Assembly: GCA_937873495.1 (NCBI GenBank)
Contig: CALMXZ010000008.1
Coordinates: 124,001 to 188,000, forward strand
Length of the DNA: 64,000 nucleotides
Reading direction: 5' to 3'
Source of the DNA: an uncultured Trueperaceae bacterium
GTDB lineage: Bacteria > Deinococcota > Deinococci > Deinococcales > Trueperaceae
Made by a program: the position numbers and the translations under genes. The notes beneath the pieces are model-generated. The model was not told where the DNA came from. It worked only from the letters and a program-made list of their open reading frames with translations, and did not search any database. Of the stretch, positions 25,785-33,590 are shown piece by piece. Each line of letters begins with the position of its first letter. Within the stretch, counting starts at the first letter, position 1.

Positions 25785-26869
25785 AAGCCCGCCTCGCCAC
25801 CTTCCGGGAGCAGGTAGACGCCGGCCGTGTGGAACGTGATCTGCACCGCGTCGCCCCGCAAGAAGCGGCTGCGCCCCTCGCCCGAGACGCTCGAGGCCAG
25901 CTCGCCGAGCGGCGTATCGAGCAGCAGCTCGCTGGTGATGCCTAGGTAGCTGACGCTCTTGACGGAGCCAGGCAGGAACCCCGCCTCGCCGCCGCCGGGC
26001 GCGTCGGTGCCGTCGGCCGAGGCGAGGCGCACGGCTTCGGGTCTGACCATGACGGTCGCCGCCCCCTTGGGGAAGGCCTGCTCGTAAGCGAAGCGGTACG
26101 GACCGACGCGCACCGAGGACCCGTCGTACTCGCCGGGCAGGAAGTTGGCCGAGCCGATGAAGTCGGCCACGAAGCGGTTGGCAGGTTGGGTGTAGAGCTC
26201 GTGCGGCGAGCCCTGCTGCTGGATGCGGCCGCCCTGCATGACCACGATCGTGTCGGAGATGGCGAGGGCCTCCTCCTGGTCGTGGGTGACGTAGACGCTC
26301 GTGATGCCGAGGCGTTGCTGCAGGTCGCGGATCTCCTGGCGCACGCGCCGGCGCAGCTTGGCGTCGAGGTTGGAGAGGGGCTCGTCGAAGAGGAGGACGC
26401 GCGGCTCGAGGACGAGCGAGCGCGCCAGGGCGACGCGCTGCTGCTGACCGCCGGAGAGGGCAGCCGGGCTGCGCTTCTCGAGGCCGACCATGCCGACCGT
26501 CGCGAGGGCGTCCTTCACGCGCCTGGCGAGCTCGGCACCGGAGACCTTGGCGATGCGCAGGCCGTAGGCGACGTTGTCGAACACGCTCATGTGGGGGAAG
26601 AGCGCGTAGCTCTGGAACACCATGGTGACGTCGCGGTGGTTGGCGGCGAGGCGCGTGACGTCCTGGTCGTCGATGAGGATGCTGCCGCCGCTGACGGGCT
26701 CGAGACCGGCGATCATGCGGAGCGTCGTCGTCTTGCCGCAGCCGGACGGCCCGAGCAGGGTGACGAGCGAACCAGGGGTGATGGCCAGGTCGAGCCGGTC
26801 GACGGCCACGACGTCCTGGCCGAACTTCTTGGTGACGCCCTCGAGTCTCACGGGGGCCGGGGCAGGCAT
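25781..26869 (-). CDS. ABC transporter ATP-binding protein (FbpC/PotA type)
   Basis: ATPase of 362 aa. Walker A GPSGCGKTT is at residues 40-48, the Q-loop is in MVFQSYALFPH, the signature LSGGQQQRVALARS and Walker B VLLFDEPLSNLDAK. A TOBE-like C-terminal domain includes VMVRPEAVRLAS. The ATG overlaps the stop of the fused permease. It energises the transporter encoded just upstream in the inositol operon. Its class is used for ferric iron, polyamine, phosphonate and sugar-phosphate importers. Confidence 0.93.
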   Translation of the reverse strand: MPAPAPVRLEGVTKKFGQDVVAVDRLDLAITPGSLVTLLGPSGCGKTTTLRMIAGLEPVSGGSILIDDQDVTRLAANHRDVTMVFQSYALFPHMSVFDNVAYGLRIAKVSGAELARRVKDALATVGMVGLEKRSPAALSGGQQQRVALARSLVLEPRVLLFDEPLSNLDAKLRRRVRQEIRDLQQRLGITSVYVTHDQEEALAISDTIVVMQGGRIQQQGSPHELYTQPANRFVADFIGSANFLPGEYDGSSVRVGPYRFAYEQAFPKGAATVMVRPEAVRLASADGTDAPGGGEAGFLPGSVKSVSYLGITSELLLDTPLGELASSVSGEGRSRFLRGDAVQITFHTAGVYLLPEGGEAGL

Positions 26870-29085
26870 CAGGCCACCACCTCTCCGGTGATGCCCCCAC
26901 GCCGCCGGGTGAGCAGGTTGAGCAACAAGATCACGACCAGCATGGACACTATCAAGAGTGTACCCATGGCGGCCGCGCGCCCTGTCTGACCCTGCTCGAC
27001 CCAGCCGAGGAGGAGCACGGTCGTCAGCTGGTTGCCTGGGCTGACGACGAAGATGACCTGGCTGATGGCGGTCATGGCGCGCACGAACGCGAAGATCAAG
27101 CCAGAGACGATCGGGATGACGAGGAGGGGCACGAGGACGGTCCGCAGCGTGCGGAACGAGCTCGAGCCGAGCATGGTCGAGGCTTCCTCCAGGCTCCTGT
27201 CGACCTGCGCGAAGCCGGCCACGCCGCCGCGGATGGCGACCGGCATGTTGCGGAAGACGAAGGAGAGCACGATGATCACGGCGCTCGACGTGAGGAGCCA
27301 TGGCCCAGTGTTGAAGGCCAGGATGTACGCGATGCCCATCACCGTGCCGGGCGTTGCGAACGACAGCATCGAGCCGAACTCCAGCAGGCGCCTGCCCCAG
27401 AACTCCTGCCTGACGACGAGGTAGGCGATCAGGAAGCCGAGCAACGCGGCCGGGACGGCGCTGATGGCCGCGATCCGCATGGTGTAGAGGAAGACGGGAA
27501 CGCCGGCGTTGGTCAGGTCGCGCCAATGCTTGAGCGTCAGGGTCCCGTTCACGCCCCAGAGCTGCACGAACGAGCCGTAGATGATGGAGGCGTAGAGGGC
27601 GACCACCACGGCCGCCCACACGGCGAACCCGACGAGGAGCACCGCCTCGAGCCCGCCCGGCAGGCGCGTGAAGGCGCGCCGCGACGGCTTGCCGGTGACG
27701 GTGACGAACGAGCTGCGGCCGAGCCACCGCGCCTGGGCGTAGAACACGAGCAGCACGACGAAGAGCAGCACCACGCCGTAGACGGCCGCCTCGGCCTGGT
27801 CGAAGCGGGCGGCGAACGCCGAGAACACCTCGGTGGCGAGGTAGTTGCGGTCGCCCCCCAGGATGAGCGGGTTGCCGAAGTCAGCGAACGACTCGATGAC
27901 GGTGAGCAGGAACGCGTTGGCGAGCCCCGGTCGCAGGAGGGGCCACGTCACGGTCCGGAACGTGTGCCACTTGCTGGCGCCGAGCGTCGTCGACGCCTCC
28001 TCGAGGGCGGCGTCGAGCGCGGCGACGGAGCCTTGGATGACCAGGTACGCGATGGGCGTGAACGCGAGGATCTGCGCGAGCGCCACCCCCGGGATGCCGA
28101 AGATCCAGTTGCTCGAGATCCCGAGGATGTCGAAGGTCAGGAGCCCGCGGCGCCCGAGGAGGAAGATCATCGAGAACGCGAGGATGAAGGGCGGTGTGAT
28201 GATGGGCAGCACACTGAAGGCCCCGAGCGATGCCTTGACGAAGCGGAAGCGCGTGCGCTGCCCGAGGAGCGCGAAGCCGAGGCCGAGGAGCGTGGCGACG
28301 GTGGCGGCTATCACGGCCAGCGTGAGGCTACTGGGGACGGCGCCCCGCGCGAAGAGCATGAGCCCGACGACGAGACCGGCGAGGCCACCCCCGAGCGTGA
28401 TCAGGACGACCCGCAAGGCCGGCTGGCGCCGCCACAGCGTCCAGGCGAAAGCGAGCACGAGCCCGGCGAGAGCGAAGTAACGCACCAGGGCGCCCTCGCT
28501 GCGCGGGGTGAACGGGTTCTCTATCAGGATGAAGCGGTTGGTCTGCAGCGTGGCCACGAACTTGGCGAGCGTGAACTTGCCGTTCACGACCACGGCGGCC
28601 TGGAGCACGGTGACCAGCGGGTAGACGACGAGCAGGAGGACGAGCAGTCCCGTGAACAGGATGCTGCTCGCCACGAACGGGTCGGCCCTCACCCGGCCGG
28701 AGAGGCTGAGGCCGTAGCCGACGACCACGACCAGGAGACAGAGCGACAGGAGCGCGCCCATGCCGAACGGCGTCCGGGTGGTGACCAACCACACCGCGCC
28801 GACGAGGAAGGCGCCCGCGCCTGCGAACGTGAGGACGTTGCCGCGCCTGAGCGTGGGGAGCGGCGCGAGAGCGGCAGCGGCGGCCACGAGCGCCAGGACC
28901 GGCAGGAGCCAGAGCCAGGGGGCGTCGATGTTCCACGGCCTGAAGGCCGGGTCGAGCGTCAGGAACGGTCTGCCTGGTCGGCCGAACGGCAGGAGGAGGA
29001 ACGCCGCGGCGGCGGCCAGTGCGTAGACGGCCGCCGAGCCGCCGCGTCCCTTGGTACGCGCGTGTGGGATGGAACGGACGGACAA
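26869..29085 (-). CDS. ABC transporter permease, fused double domain (FbpB/AfuB type)
   Basis: Large inner-membrane permease of 738 aa with two transport domains in one chain. Two EAA loops are present: LEEASTTLGASKWHTFRTVT near residue 360 and LEEASTMLGSSSFRTLRTVL near residue 640. About 120 residues of additional N-terminal hydrophobic segments precede the first domain. The TTG start at 29085 has AGGAG seven bases upstream. Fused permeases of this kind occur in ferric-iron, 2-aminoethylphosphonate and sugar-phosphate importers. Its place in the iol operon suggests an inositol compound as cargo. Confidence 0.92.
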   Translation of the reverse strand: MSVRSIPHARTKGRGGSAAVYALAAAAAFLLLPFGRPGRPFLTLDPAFRPWNIDAPWLWLLPVLALVAAAAALAPLPTLRRGNVLTFAGAGAFLVGAVWLVTTRTPFGMGALLSLCLLVVVVGYGLSLSGRVRADPFVASSILFTGLLVLLLVVYPLVTVLQAAVVVNGKFTLAKFVATLQTNRFILIENPFTPRSEGALVRYFALAGLVLAFAWTLWRRQPALRVVLITLGGGLAGLVVGLMLFARGAVPSSLTLAVIAATVATLLGLGFALLGQRTRFRFVKASLGAFSVLPIITPPFILAFSMIFLLGRRGLLTFDILGISSNWIFGIPGVALAQILAFTPIAYLVIQGSVAALDAALEEASTTLGASKWHTFRTVTWPLLRPGLANAFLLTVIESFADFGNPLILGGDRNYLATEVFSAFAARFDQAEAAVYGVVLLFVVLLVFYAQARWLGRSSFVTVTGKPSRRAFTRLPGGLEAVLLVGFAVWAAVVVALYASIIYGSFVQLWGVNGTLTLKHWRDLTNAGVPVFLYTMRIAAISAVPAALLGFLIAYLVVRQEFWGRRLLEFGSMLSFATPGTVMGIAYILAFNTGPWLLTSSAVIIVLSFVFRNMPVAIRGGVAGFAQVDRSLEEASTMLGSSSFRTLRTVLVPLLVIPIVSGLIFAFVRAMTAISQVIFVVSPGNQLTTVLLLGWVEQGQTGRAAAMGTLLIVSMLVVILLLNLLTRRRGGITGEVVA

Positions 29086-29146
29086 GACCTCACTCCTAAG
29101 TCGGGCTCAAGGTGGCCGGCGGCCGCCTTCGCGCGGTCCCACTAGT

Positions 29147-29186
29147 GAGACGGCGCCGCACCTGCTTCGCGGTGCGGCGCCGTCTC
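29147..29186 (-). promoter_or_regulatory. 16-bp hairpin between binding-protein and permease genes
   Basis: Bases 29147-29162 pair perfectly with 29171-29186 around an 8-base loop. It sits 17 bases after the binding-protein stop and about 60 before the permease start on the minus strand. No T-run follows. It should favour binding-protein mRNA over the downstream genes, like the hairpins at 23-54 and 15319-15350. Confidence 0.78.
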
Positions 29187-29203
29187 CCGTTACGAGCCCG
29201 CGA

Positions 29204-30211
29204 TCAGCGCGGCTGCGGGAAGACCTCGTCGGTCCAGCGGGCGACCAGGCGGTCGCGTTCCGCGGGGTTGCCGTACTTGGCGAAGTCGTAGTCGATGAGC
29301 TTGATGGTGTCGAGGTCGGGGGCGGCGGCAGGCACGGGGGTTTTGCTGTTCGACTGCACCTGGTAGGAGCCGACGGTGGCGGCGACCATCTGGGCCTCGG
29401 GCGAGAGGGCCCACTCGATGAACTTGATGGCCGCGTCACGCTCCGGGGCGCCCTTGATGAGGCTCAGGCCACCGATCTCGAAGCCGGTGCCCTCGCAGGG
29501 GGCGATGACGGTGAGCGGGAAGCCCTCCTCGGCGAACTTGACGCCGTCGTGCATGAACTGGATGGCGATGGCGACGTCGCCGCGGCCGGCGAGCTGGCCG
29601 GGGGCGGCGCCGGAGCGCGTGTACTGTTGGACGTTCTGGTGCAGCTTGGCGAGGTAGTCGAAGGCCGCGTCCTCACCCATGATCTGCACGAGCGTGGCGA
29701 TGGCCGTGTAGGCCGTGCCGGAGGCGTTCGGATCCGGCATCGCGATGAGGTTCTTGAGGGCCGGGTCCGTCATGTCGGCCCAGCATTGGGGCGTCGCGAT
29801 GTTGTGCTCGGCGAGGATGCCTTCGTTGACCACGAAGCCGAGGGCGCCGGTGTAGAGGGGGATGTACGTTTCGCCAACCGACTTGGTGAGGCTCGGGAGC
29901 AGGTCGTCCCACGAGGACGGCTTGTAGAACTCGGTGAGGCCCTCGTTGAAGGCGGCGAGGTGCGGGTCGCCGGTGCCGCCGAACCAGACGTCGAACACCG
30001 GGTTCGCGGCTTCGGCGCGCAGGCGCGCGAGCGCCTCGCTAGAGCCGAGGCGGATGAACTCGAGGTCGAGGCCGGTGGCGGCCTTGAAGGCCGGGCCGAG
30101 GGCCTCGCACCAGGCGAGGTCGGGGCTGCACAACACGCTGACGCGTTGGGCGCTGCCGAAACCGGCGAAGAGCAGTAGCGACAGAGCCGCGCCTAGGAAC
30201 AGTCGTCTCAC
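29204..30211 (-). CDS. ABC transporter substrate-binding protein (ferric/phosphonate/sugar-phosphate type)
   Basis: Periplasmic or exported binding protein, 335 aa, with a signal peptide (VRRLFLGAALSLLLFAGFGS, then AQ). The segment DPNASGTAYT resembles the anion-binding loop of FbpA/AfuA-like proteins that hold phosphate or phosphonate groups. CEGTGFEIGG and the C-terminal LIDYDFAKYG are typical of the same group. The GTG at 30211 has GGAGG six bases upstream and starts exactly at the signal peptide; an ATG 13 codons earlier is less likely. It is the first gene of the inositol operon. The ligand is not known; an inositol phosphate is a hypothesis. Confidence 0.9.
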   Translation of the reverse strand: MRRLFLGAALSLLLFAGFGSAQRVSVLCSPDLAWCEALGPAFKAATGLDLEFIRLGSSEALARLRAEAANPVFDVWFGGTGDPHLAAFNEGLTEFYKPSSWDDLLPSLTKSVGETYIPLYTGALGFVVNEGILAEHNIATPQCWADMTDPALKNLIAMPDPNASGTAYTAIATLVQIMGEDAAFDYLAKLHQNVQQYTRSGAAPGQLAGRGDVAIAIQFMHDGVKFAEEGFPLTVIAPCEGTGFEIGGLSLIKGAPERDAAIKFIEWALSPEAQMVAATVGSYQVQSNSKTPVPAAAPDLDTIKLIDYDFAKYGNPAERDRLVARWTDEVFPQPR

Positions 30212-30225
30212 GAAATACCTCCACG

Positions 30226-30240
30226 TTGGGCCACGCCCAA
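30226..30240. promoter_or_regulatory. Inverted repeat in the leader of the inositol operon
   Basis: TTGGGC-CAC-GCCCAA is a perfect 6-bp inverted repeat just upstream of the ribosome-binding site of the binding-protein gene. It lies downstream of the predicted transcription start. It could be an operator or an RNA hairpin limiting translation; neither is proven. Confidence 0.4.
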
Positions 30241-30305
30241 GTACACCCAAGGGGATGGGCTCGAGCCGGCGACTTCCGGCCCCGTTCGATCTCGAGTGTC
30301 CAGTG

Positions 30306-30335
30306 ATGATAGCGCTTCGGCGGTTCGGGTGTCAA
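30306..30335 (-). promoter_or_regulatory. Sigma-70-type promoter of the inositol operon
   Basis: On the minus strand TTGACA (30335-30330) and TATCAT (30311-30306) are 18 bases apart, about 95 bases before the GTG of the binding-protein gene. It is the only strong promoter seen upstream of the operon and would give one long transcript through iolC. Confidence 0.72.
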
Positions 30336-30388
30336 AACGCCGCTGGCTCCGCATGTTCCGCGCGTTCGCGTCGTGGTCGAAGCGGCGG

Positions 30389-31273
30389 CTACCTGCGCTC
30401 GAAGCGCAGTTGGGTCGCTCCCGGCCCCACCCCCTCGGTGTAGACGGCGGAGTCCGGGCCAAGGAAGTCGATCCTGCCCGACTCCATCGGCTCGTATTCG
30501 TTCGGTTGGCAGGTGCCGCGCGCGCATACCTGGGGCGAGGCGCCGGTGACCCACTTCGTCAGTGAGCCGTCCGGTGCGAGCGCGTATGTGCCCGTGTAGA
30601 AGAGCATGAGCTGGCCGTCCAGGTAGGCCTCGTCCCGGTACGTGCCGTCGGCGTTGAACATCGTGACCGCGATGATCTGGACGCCCTGCTGCTCGATCAC
30701 TCCCTGCCAGGTGCCGACGATCGCTGGGGCGCCCGTGGCGCCGACCGGGCCCGTCTGCAGCGGTGCGCCACCCTGGGCGGGCGGGAACGCCGGCGTAGGC
30801 GGCGTGTTCTGGGCCGGTGGGAAGAGCGGTGCCGCCTGAACGGGGGGCGGGGCGGTCTGGGGCGTCGTGGGGAAGGGAGAACCGGTCGTCTGGGCCTCGC
30901 GCACTGCCATGTAGTACTCGTAACTCCCGGCTACCGGCTGGCCCGCGCCGTCCAGCTGGAACAACGTCACGGCCAAGCCGACACCGTCCGGCTGAAGCTG
31001 GGCCGTGAAACCGATGTTCATGCCGCCGGCGGCGAACGCGCCCCTGGCGCTCCGCCCGTCGAACTGTTGGTCGGGCCAGATGTTCAGTTGGATCGGGCCG
31101 TCCTGGCCGACGATCACGCCGTTCACACCGCCGCCGGGCGCGTCTTGGAAGACGAACAGGAACCCGATGGTGGGCTCCGCGAACGTCCCGGTCAGCGGCG
31201 ACTGAGCGAACGCCACCCCTGCCAGGACCAACAACGTGAACATGAACCGACCGACATACTGCCTGATGATCAT
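30389..31273 (-). CDS. Hypothetical exported two-domain protein with Pro-rich linker
   Basis: Not recognised. It is 294 aa with a signal peptide (MFTLLVLAGVAFAQ). An N-terminal beta-rich domain (about 25-130), a Pro/Ala/Gln linker (about 132-180) and a C-terminal domain beginning IVGTWQGVIEQQGVQIIAVT follow. The C-terminal part resembles lipocalin-like or META-like small beta domains that report Gly-Thr-Trp starts, but the match is only visual. It has one CARGTC Cys pair near residue 260. The ATG has GGAGG seven bases upstream. It is transcribed divergently from a lipoprotein gene. Confidence 0.75.
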   Translation of the reverse strand: MIIRQYVGRFMFTLLVLAGVAFAQSPLTGTFAEPTIGFLFVFQDAPGGGVNGVIVGQDGPIQLNIWPDQQFDGRSARGAFAAGGMNIGFTAQLQPDGVGLAVTLFQLDGAGQPVAGSYEYYMAVREAQTTGSPFPTTPQTAPPPVQAAPLFPPAQNTPPTPAFPPAQGGAPLQTGPVGATGAPAIVGTWQGVIEQQGVQIIAVTMFNADGTYRDEAYLDGQLMLFYTGTYALAPDGSLTKWVTGASPQVCARGTCQPNEYEPMESGRIDFLGPDSAVYTEGVGPGATQLRFERR

Positions 31274-31399
31274 CGCGACGCCTCCGGTAGAGAGGCTAGG
31301 GCGCGACCCGTTAAAGGAGGCTTAAGGCGGGCGCTGCCGCGGCGATGACGTGATGTTTCACCCCATCCGCCGAGGCGGGGAGCCTCTAGCATGCACGTA

Positions 31400-31419
31400 T
31401 CGGGTCTAGTCGGGTCTAG
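31400..31419. repeat. Tandem 10-bp direct repeat in the divergent spacer
   Basis: TCGGGTCTAG is present twice back to back at 31400-31409 and 31410-31419. It lies about 25 bases before the lipoprotein start. It may be a protein-binding site or a chance duplication. Confidence 0.35.
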
Positions 31420-31443
31420 CCCAGCTGCAGTTGGAGGTAATCC

Positions 31444-31950
31444 ATGAACGACGTCGTACGGCTCTCTCGCGCCACCATCCGCGTACCGGCCCTCATCTGC
31501 CTAGGCACCGTTCTGCTGCTCGCCGCGTGCGCCAAGCCCGCGCCAACGCCGACGCCCGAGCTGACGCTCGAGGACGCCGCCGCCTGGTGGGAGACCACGC
31601 CGGTAGTGACACTGAACGAGTACTCCAGCCTGCGCATGCAGATGACCTTCAAGAACACCAGCGGCGTGACCCTGAGGTTCCTGGGCAGCGCGCACCCCGA
31701 CGGCCCCGCGGGCGAGCTGCAGTTCTGGACCACCCCAGGCCTCGCCAATCCGACCGCCGTCTTAGCGGCGTTCCCCGAGGGCGAATACGCGCCTGACACC
31801 ACCTTCGGATGGGACGTCACCTTCGACCTGACCGGACTGCCGGATACCGATGACGGCTTCGGCATCCGTCCGATCGAGTCCAATCTCGTCGGTACGGTCT
31901 TCCCCGGCCAGGCGGAACTCGTCGACGCGACCGGGACGCTGACCAAGTAG
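31444..31950 (+). CDS. Hypothetical lipoprotein
   Basis: Protein of 168 aa with a lipoprotein signal peptide and lipobox LLAAC near residue 29, followed by a Pro/Thr-rich tether (AKPAPTPTPE). The mature part contains alternating hydrophobic segments such as LRMQMTFKNTSGVTLRFLG, suggesting a beta-sandwich. The ATG has GGAGG six bases upstream. Family is not recognised. It stands alone between convergent ArsR and divergent exported-protein genes. Confidence 0.78.
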   Translation: MNDVVRLSRATIRVPALICLGTVLLLAACAKPAPTPTPELTLEDAAAWWETTPVVTLNEYSSLRMQMTFKNTSGVTLRFLGSAHPDGPAGELQFWTTPGLANPTAVLAAFPEGEYAPDTTFGWDVTFDLTGLPDTDDGFGIRPIESNLVGTVFPGQAELVDATGTLTK

Positions 31951-32015
31951 CGTCGCGCGCGGCGCGACCAACGACCGTCCCCGCTCGGACCTGCCGGCGT
32001 GGTGTCGGCCGGCCG

Positions 32016-32369
32016 CTAGTTGGCAGGCCGCCCCGACTTCGCGCGCTCGGACTTGCCCAGTTCCACCTCGTTCTCCAGTCCATCCAGGGCTGCCTCCCAG
32101 AACGAGCGGTAGCGCGCCGCCCAGGCGCCGACGGTCTGTAAGGGTCGCGGGTCAAGGGCGTAGATCCGGCGCCTGCCCTCGGCGCGCACGGTGGCGAACC
32201 CTTGCTCCCGGAGCACGTGCAGCTGCTGCGACACGGCCGACTGGGTGATCCCGAACTCGCAGCCCACCAGTTCGACCAGTTCGCCCGCCGCGCGTTCGCC
32301 GTCGGCGAGCACCTCGACCAGACGGCGACGCACGGGGTCACCCAGTACCGCGAAAGGGTGCATGCCCAT
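32016..32369 (-). CDS. ArsR-family transcriptional regulator
   Basis: Winged-helix repressor of 117 aa. It begins FAVLGDPVRRRLVEVLADGE and has the recognition helix in SAVSQQLHVLREQGFATVRA, followed by a wing ending RRRIYALDP. No Cys cluster for metal sensing is visible; a single Cys is present. It belongs to the ArsR subgroup usually paired with AHSA1/SRPBCC proteins. It directly follows the SRPBCC gene and probably binds the inverted repeat at 33142-33161, repressing both genes. Confidence 0.9.
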   Translation of the reverse strand: MGMHPFAVLGDPVRRRLVEVLADGERAAGELVELVGCEFGITQSAVSQQLHVLREQGFATVRAEGRRRIYALDPRPLQTVGAWAARYRSFWEAALDGLENEVELGKSERAKSGRPAN

Positions 32370-33047
32370 CTACTCCTCCGCCGCGCGCTCGCCTTCCGGG
32401 GCGCTCATCCCATGGCCCTCACCCGTGTAGAACTTCCTGGTCGTCTCGGCCCTGGCGCGCGCCTGGTCGACGGGTGTGCCAGCCGCGGCGTCCGCCTCGC
32501 CCCACGCGGCGGCGGCAGCCCCGTAGAACGCCTTGCCCTCTGGCGACATGGGCCACTCCGGGTCCGCCTCCGGTGGCTTGGCGGCGCCGGGGTCCGCGAG
32601 GTGAAGCGTAAGGCCGAGGAAGCCGCCGTCCCAACCGACTCCCACCGCACCCGGACCGTACACGTCGCTGAAGCCGGGCATGATGGGCGCCTCGTGTTCC
32701 AACTCGAGGCGGGTGCCGCCGGCCGGGGGGACGAGCCGCAGCGTCAGCCAACTGATCCCGCCACCGAACTCCCAGGTAGCCTCGATGAGTTCCGGCTCCA
32801 CGCACGCCTCGATGGTGCCGCCCGCGTTGCCCTCGAACTGGTAGCGGCCGCCTAGGCGCAGGTCGCCCGTGACGGGGAGGAACCACCGCGACAGGCGCTC
32901 CGGCGTGGTGAGGGCGCGCCACAGGTCAAGCGCGTCGGTGGCGTAGGTACGCCACGCCGTGACGACGGCGGTCTCCATGCCGTTTCGTGTGCCGCTCGAG
33001 ACGCGGCGGTCCATGTGGGCCAGGTGGTCTGTGAACCCGAAAGCCAT
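32370..33047 (-). CDS. SRPBCC (AHSA1-like) domain protein
   Basis: START/Bet v1-like protein of 225 aa. Typical segments are DALDLWRALTTPERLSRWFL, LGGRYQFEGNAGGTI and a Trp-rich C-terminal half. The ATG at 33047 is preceded by AAGGAG. It is paired with the ArsR regulator gene, a common bacterial arrangement. Such proteins bind small hydrophobic ligands or act as chaperone-like factors; the ligand is unknown. Confidence 0.88.
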   Translation of the reverse strand: MAFGFTDHLAHMDRRVSSGTRNGMETAVVTAWRTYATDALDLWRALTTPERLSRWFLPVTGDLRLGGRYQFEGNAGGTIEACVEPELIEATWEFGGGISWLTLRLVPPAGGTRLELEHEAPIMPGFSDVYGPGAVGVGWDGGFLGLTLHLADPGAAKPPEADPEWPMSPEGKAFYGAAAAAWGEADAAAGTPVDQARARAETTRKFYTGEGHGMSAPEGERAAEE

Positions 33048-33141
33048 GCTCGACTCCTTCGCCGGGCGGTCACGCTGTCGCCGCGCCGGACGGAGCGACC
33101 TCGAGGCGGGCATGGGTAGGCCCGCTGTCGCCGCCTTAGAT

Positions 33142-33170
33142 ATATTAGCACACGCTAATATTATGTTAGC
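33142..33170. promoter_or_regulatory. ArsR-type operator with three half-sites
   Basis: ATATTAGC and GCTAATAT (33142-33149, 33154-33161) form a perfect 8-bp inverted repeat with a 4-base spacer. A further TGTTAGC at 33164-33170 makes a second, overlapping imperfect repeat with the middle half-site. The region is strikingly AT-rich in a GC-rich genome and lies just upstream of the SRPBCC/ArsR operon, so it probably overlaps its promoter. Confidence 0.75.
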
Positions 33171-33251
33171 CCAACCGACCACCCAACCCCACAGCACGGG
33201 CTCTAGTGGCCTGTAGTCGACTTAGCTACCTGACTGGTCTACCCTTGTCGC

Positions 33252-33482
33252 GTGGCGGAAGTAGGGGTCCACGAGGCCAAGACCACCCTCTCCAAGTTGC
33301 TTCGGCGCGTAGCCGCGGGTGAGGAAGTGATCATCTGCCGCGGAGGCGAGCCCGTCGCCAGGCTCGTCCCTGTCGCACCGCAGGCCAGGCGCCTGCTTGG
33401 CCAGGACGTCGGTGTCTACAGCATCCCGGACGAGTTCTACGACCCGCTCCCGGACGAGCTGCTTGACGCGTTCGAGCAGTGA
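33252..33482 (+). CDS. Type II antitoxin, Phd/VapB family
   Basis: Small protein of 76 aa. EAKTTLSKLLRRVAAGEEVI and GEPVARLVPV are the standard Phd/YefM-fold landmarks, and the C-terminal tail (YDPLPDELLDAF) is the toxin-binding part. The GTG start has no strong ribosome-binding site. The stop overlaps a GTG that begins a VapC-like reading frame, which ends after 22 codons. The antitoxin is intact but its partner is broken. Confidence 0.88.
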   Translation: MAEVGVHEAKTTLSKLLRRVAAGEEVIICRGGEPVARLVPVAPQARRLLGQDVGVYSIPDEFYDPLPDELLDAFEQ

Positions 33483-33547
33483 GGATCCTGCTGGACACTC
33501 ATGTGTGGTTATGGATGCTGAGCGACCCGGGTAAGCCGCGCAGCTGA
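33479..33547 (+). pseudogene. VapC-type PIN-domain toxin remnant (first 22 codons)
   Basis: Beginning at the GTG that overlaps the antitoxin stop, the frame reads VRILLDTHVWLWMLSDPGKP, the exact start of VapC toxins with the first catalytic Asp. It then stops at TGA 33545-33547. No further PIN-domain sequence was found in other frames before the convergent kinase gene ends at 33591. The toxin is therefore inactivated by deletion. Confidence 0.8.
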
Positions 33548-33590
33548 CGACAGGAACCGTGGCGGCGAGCCGCGCCGAACGCGTTCCGCG

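Noticed and set aside
27526-29145. 539-codon plus-strand open frame
   Set aside because: It is antisense to the fused permease, and its highly charged Glu/Arg composition is what a reversed membrane protein gene produces.
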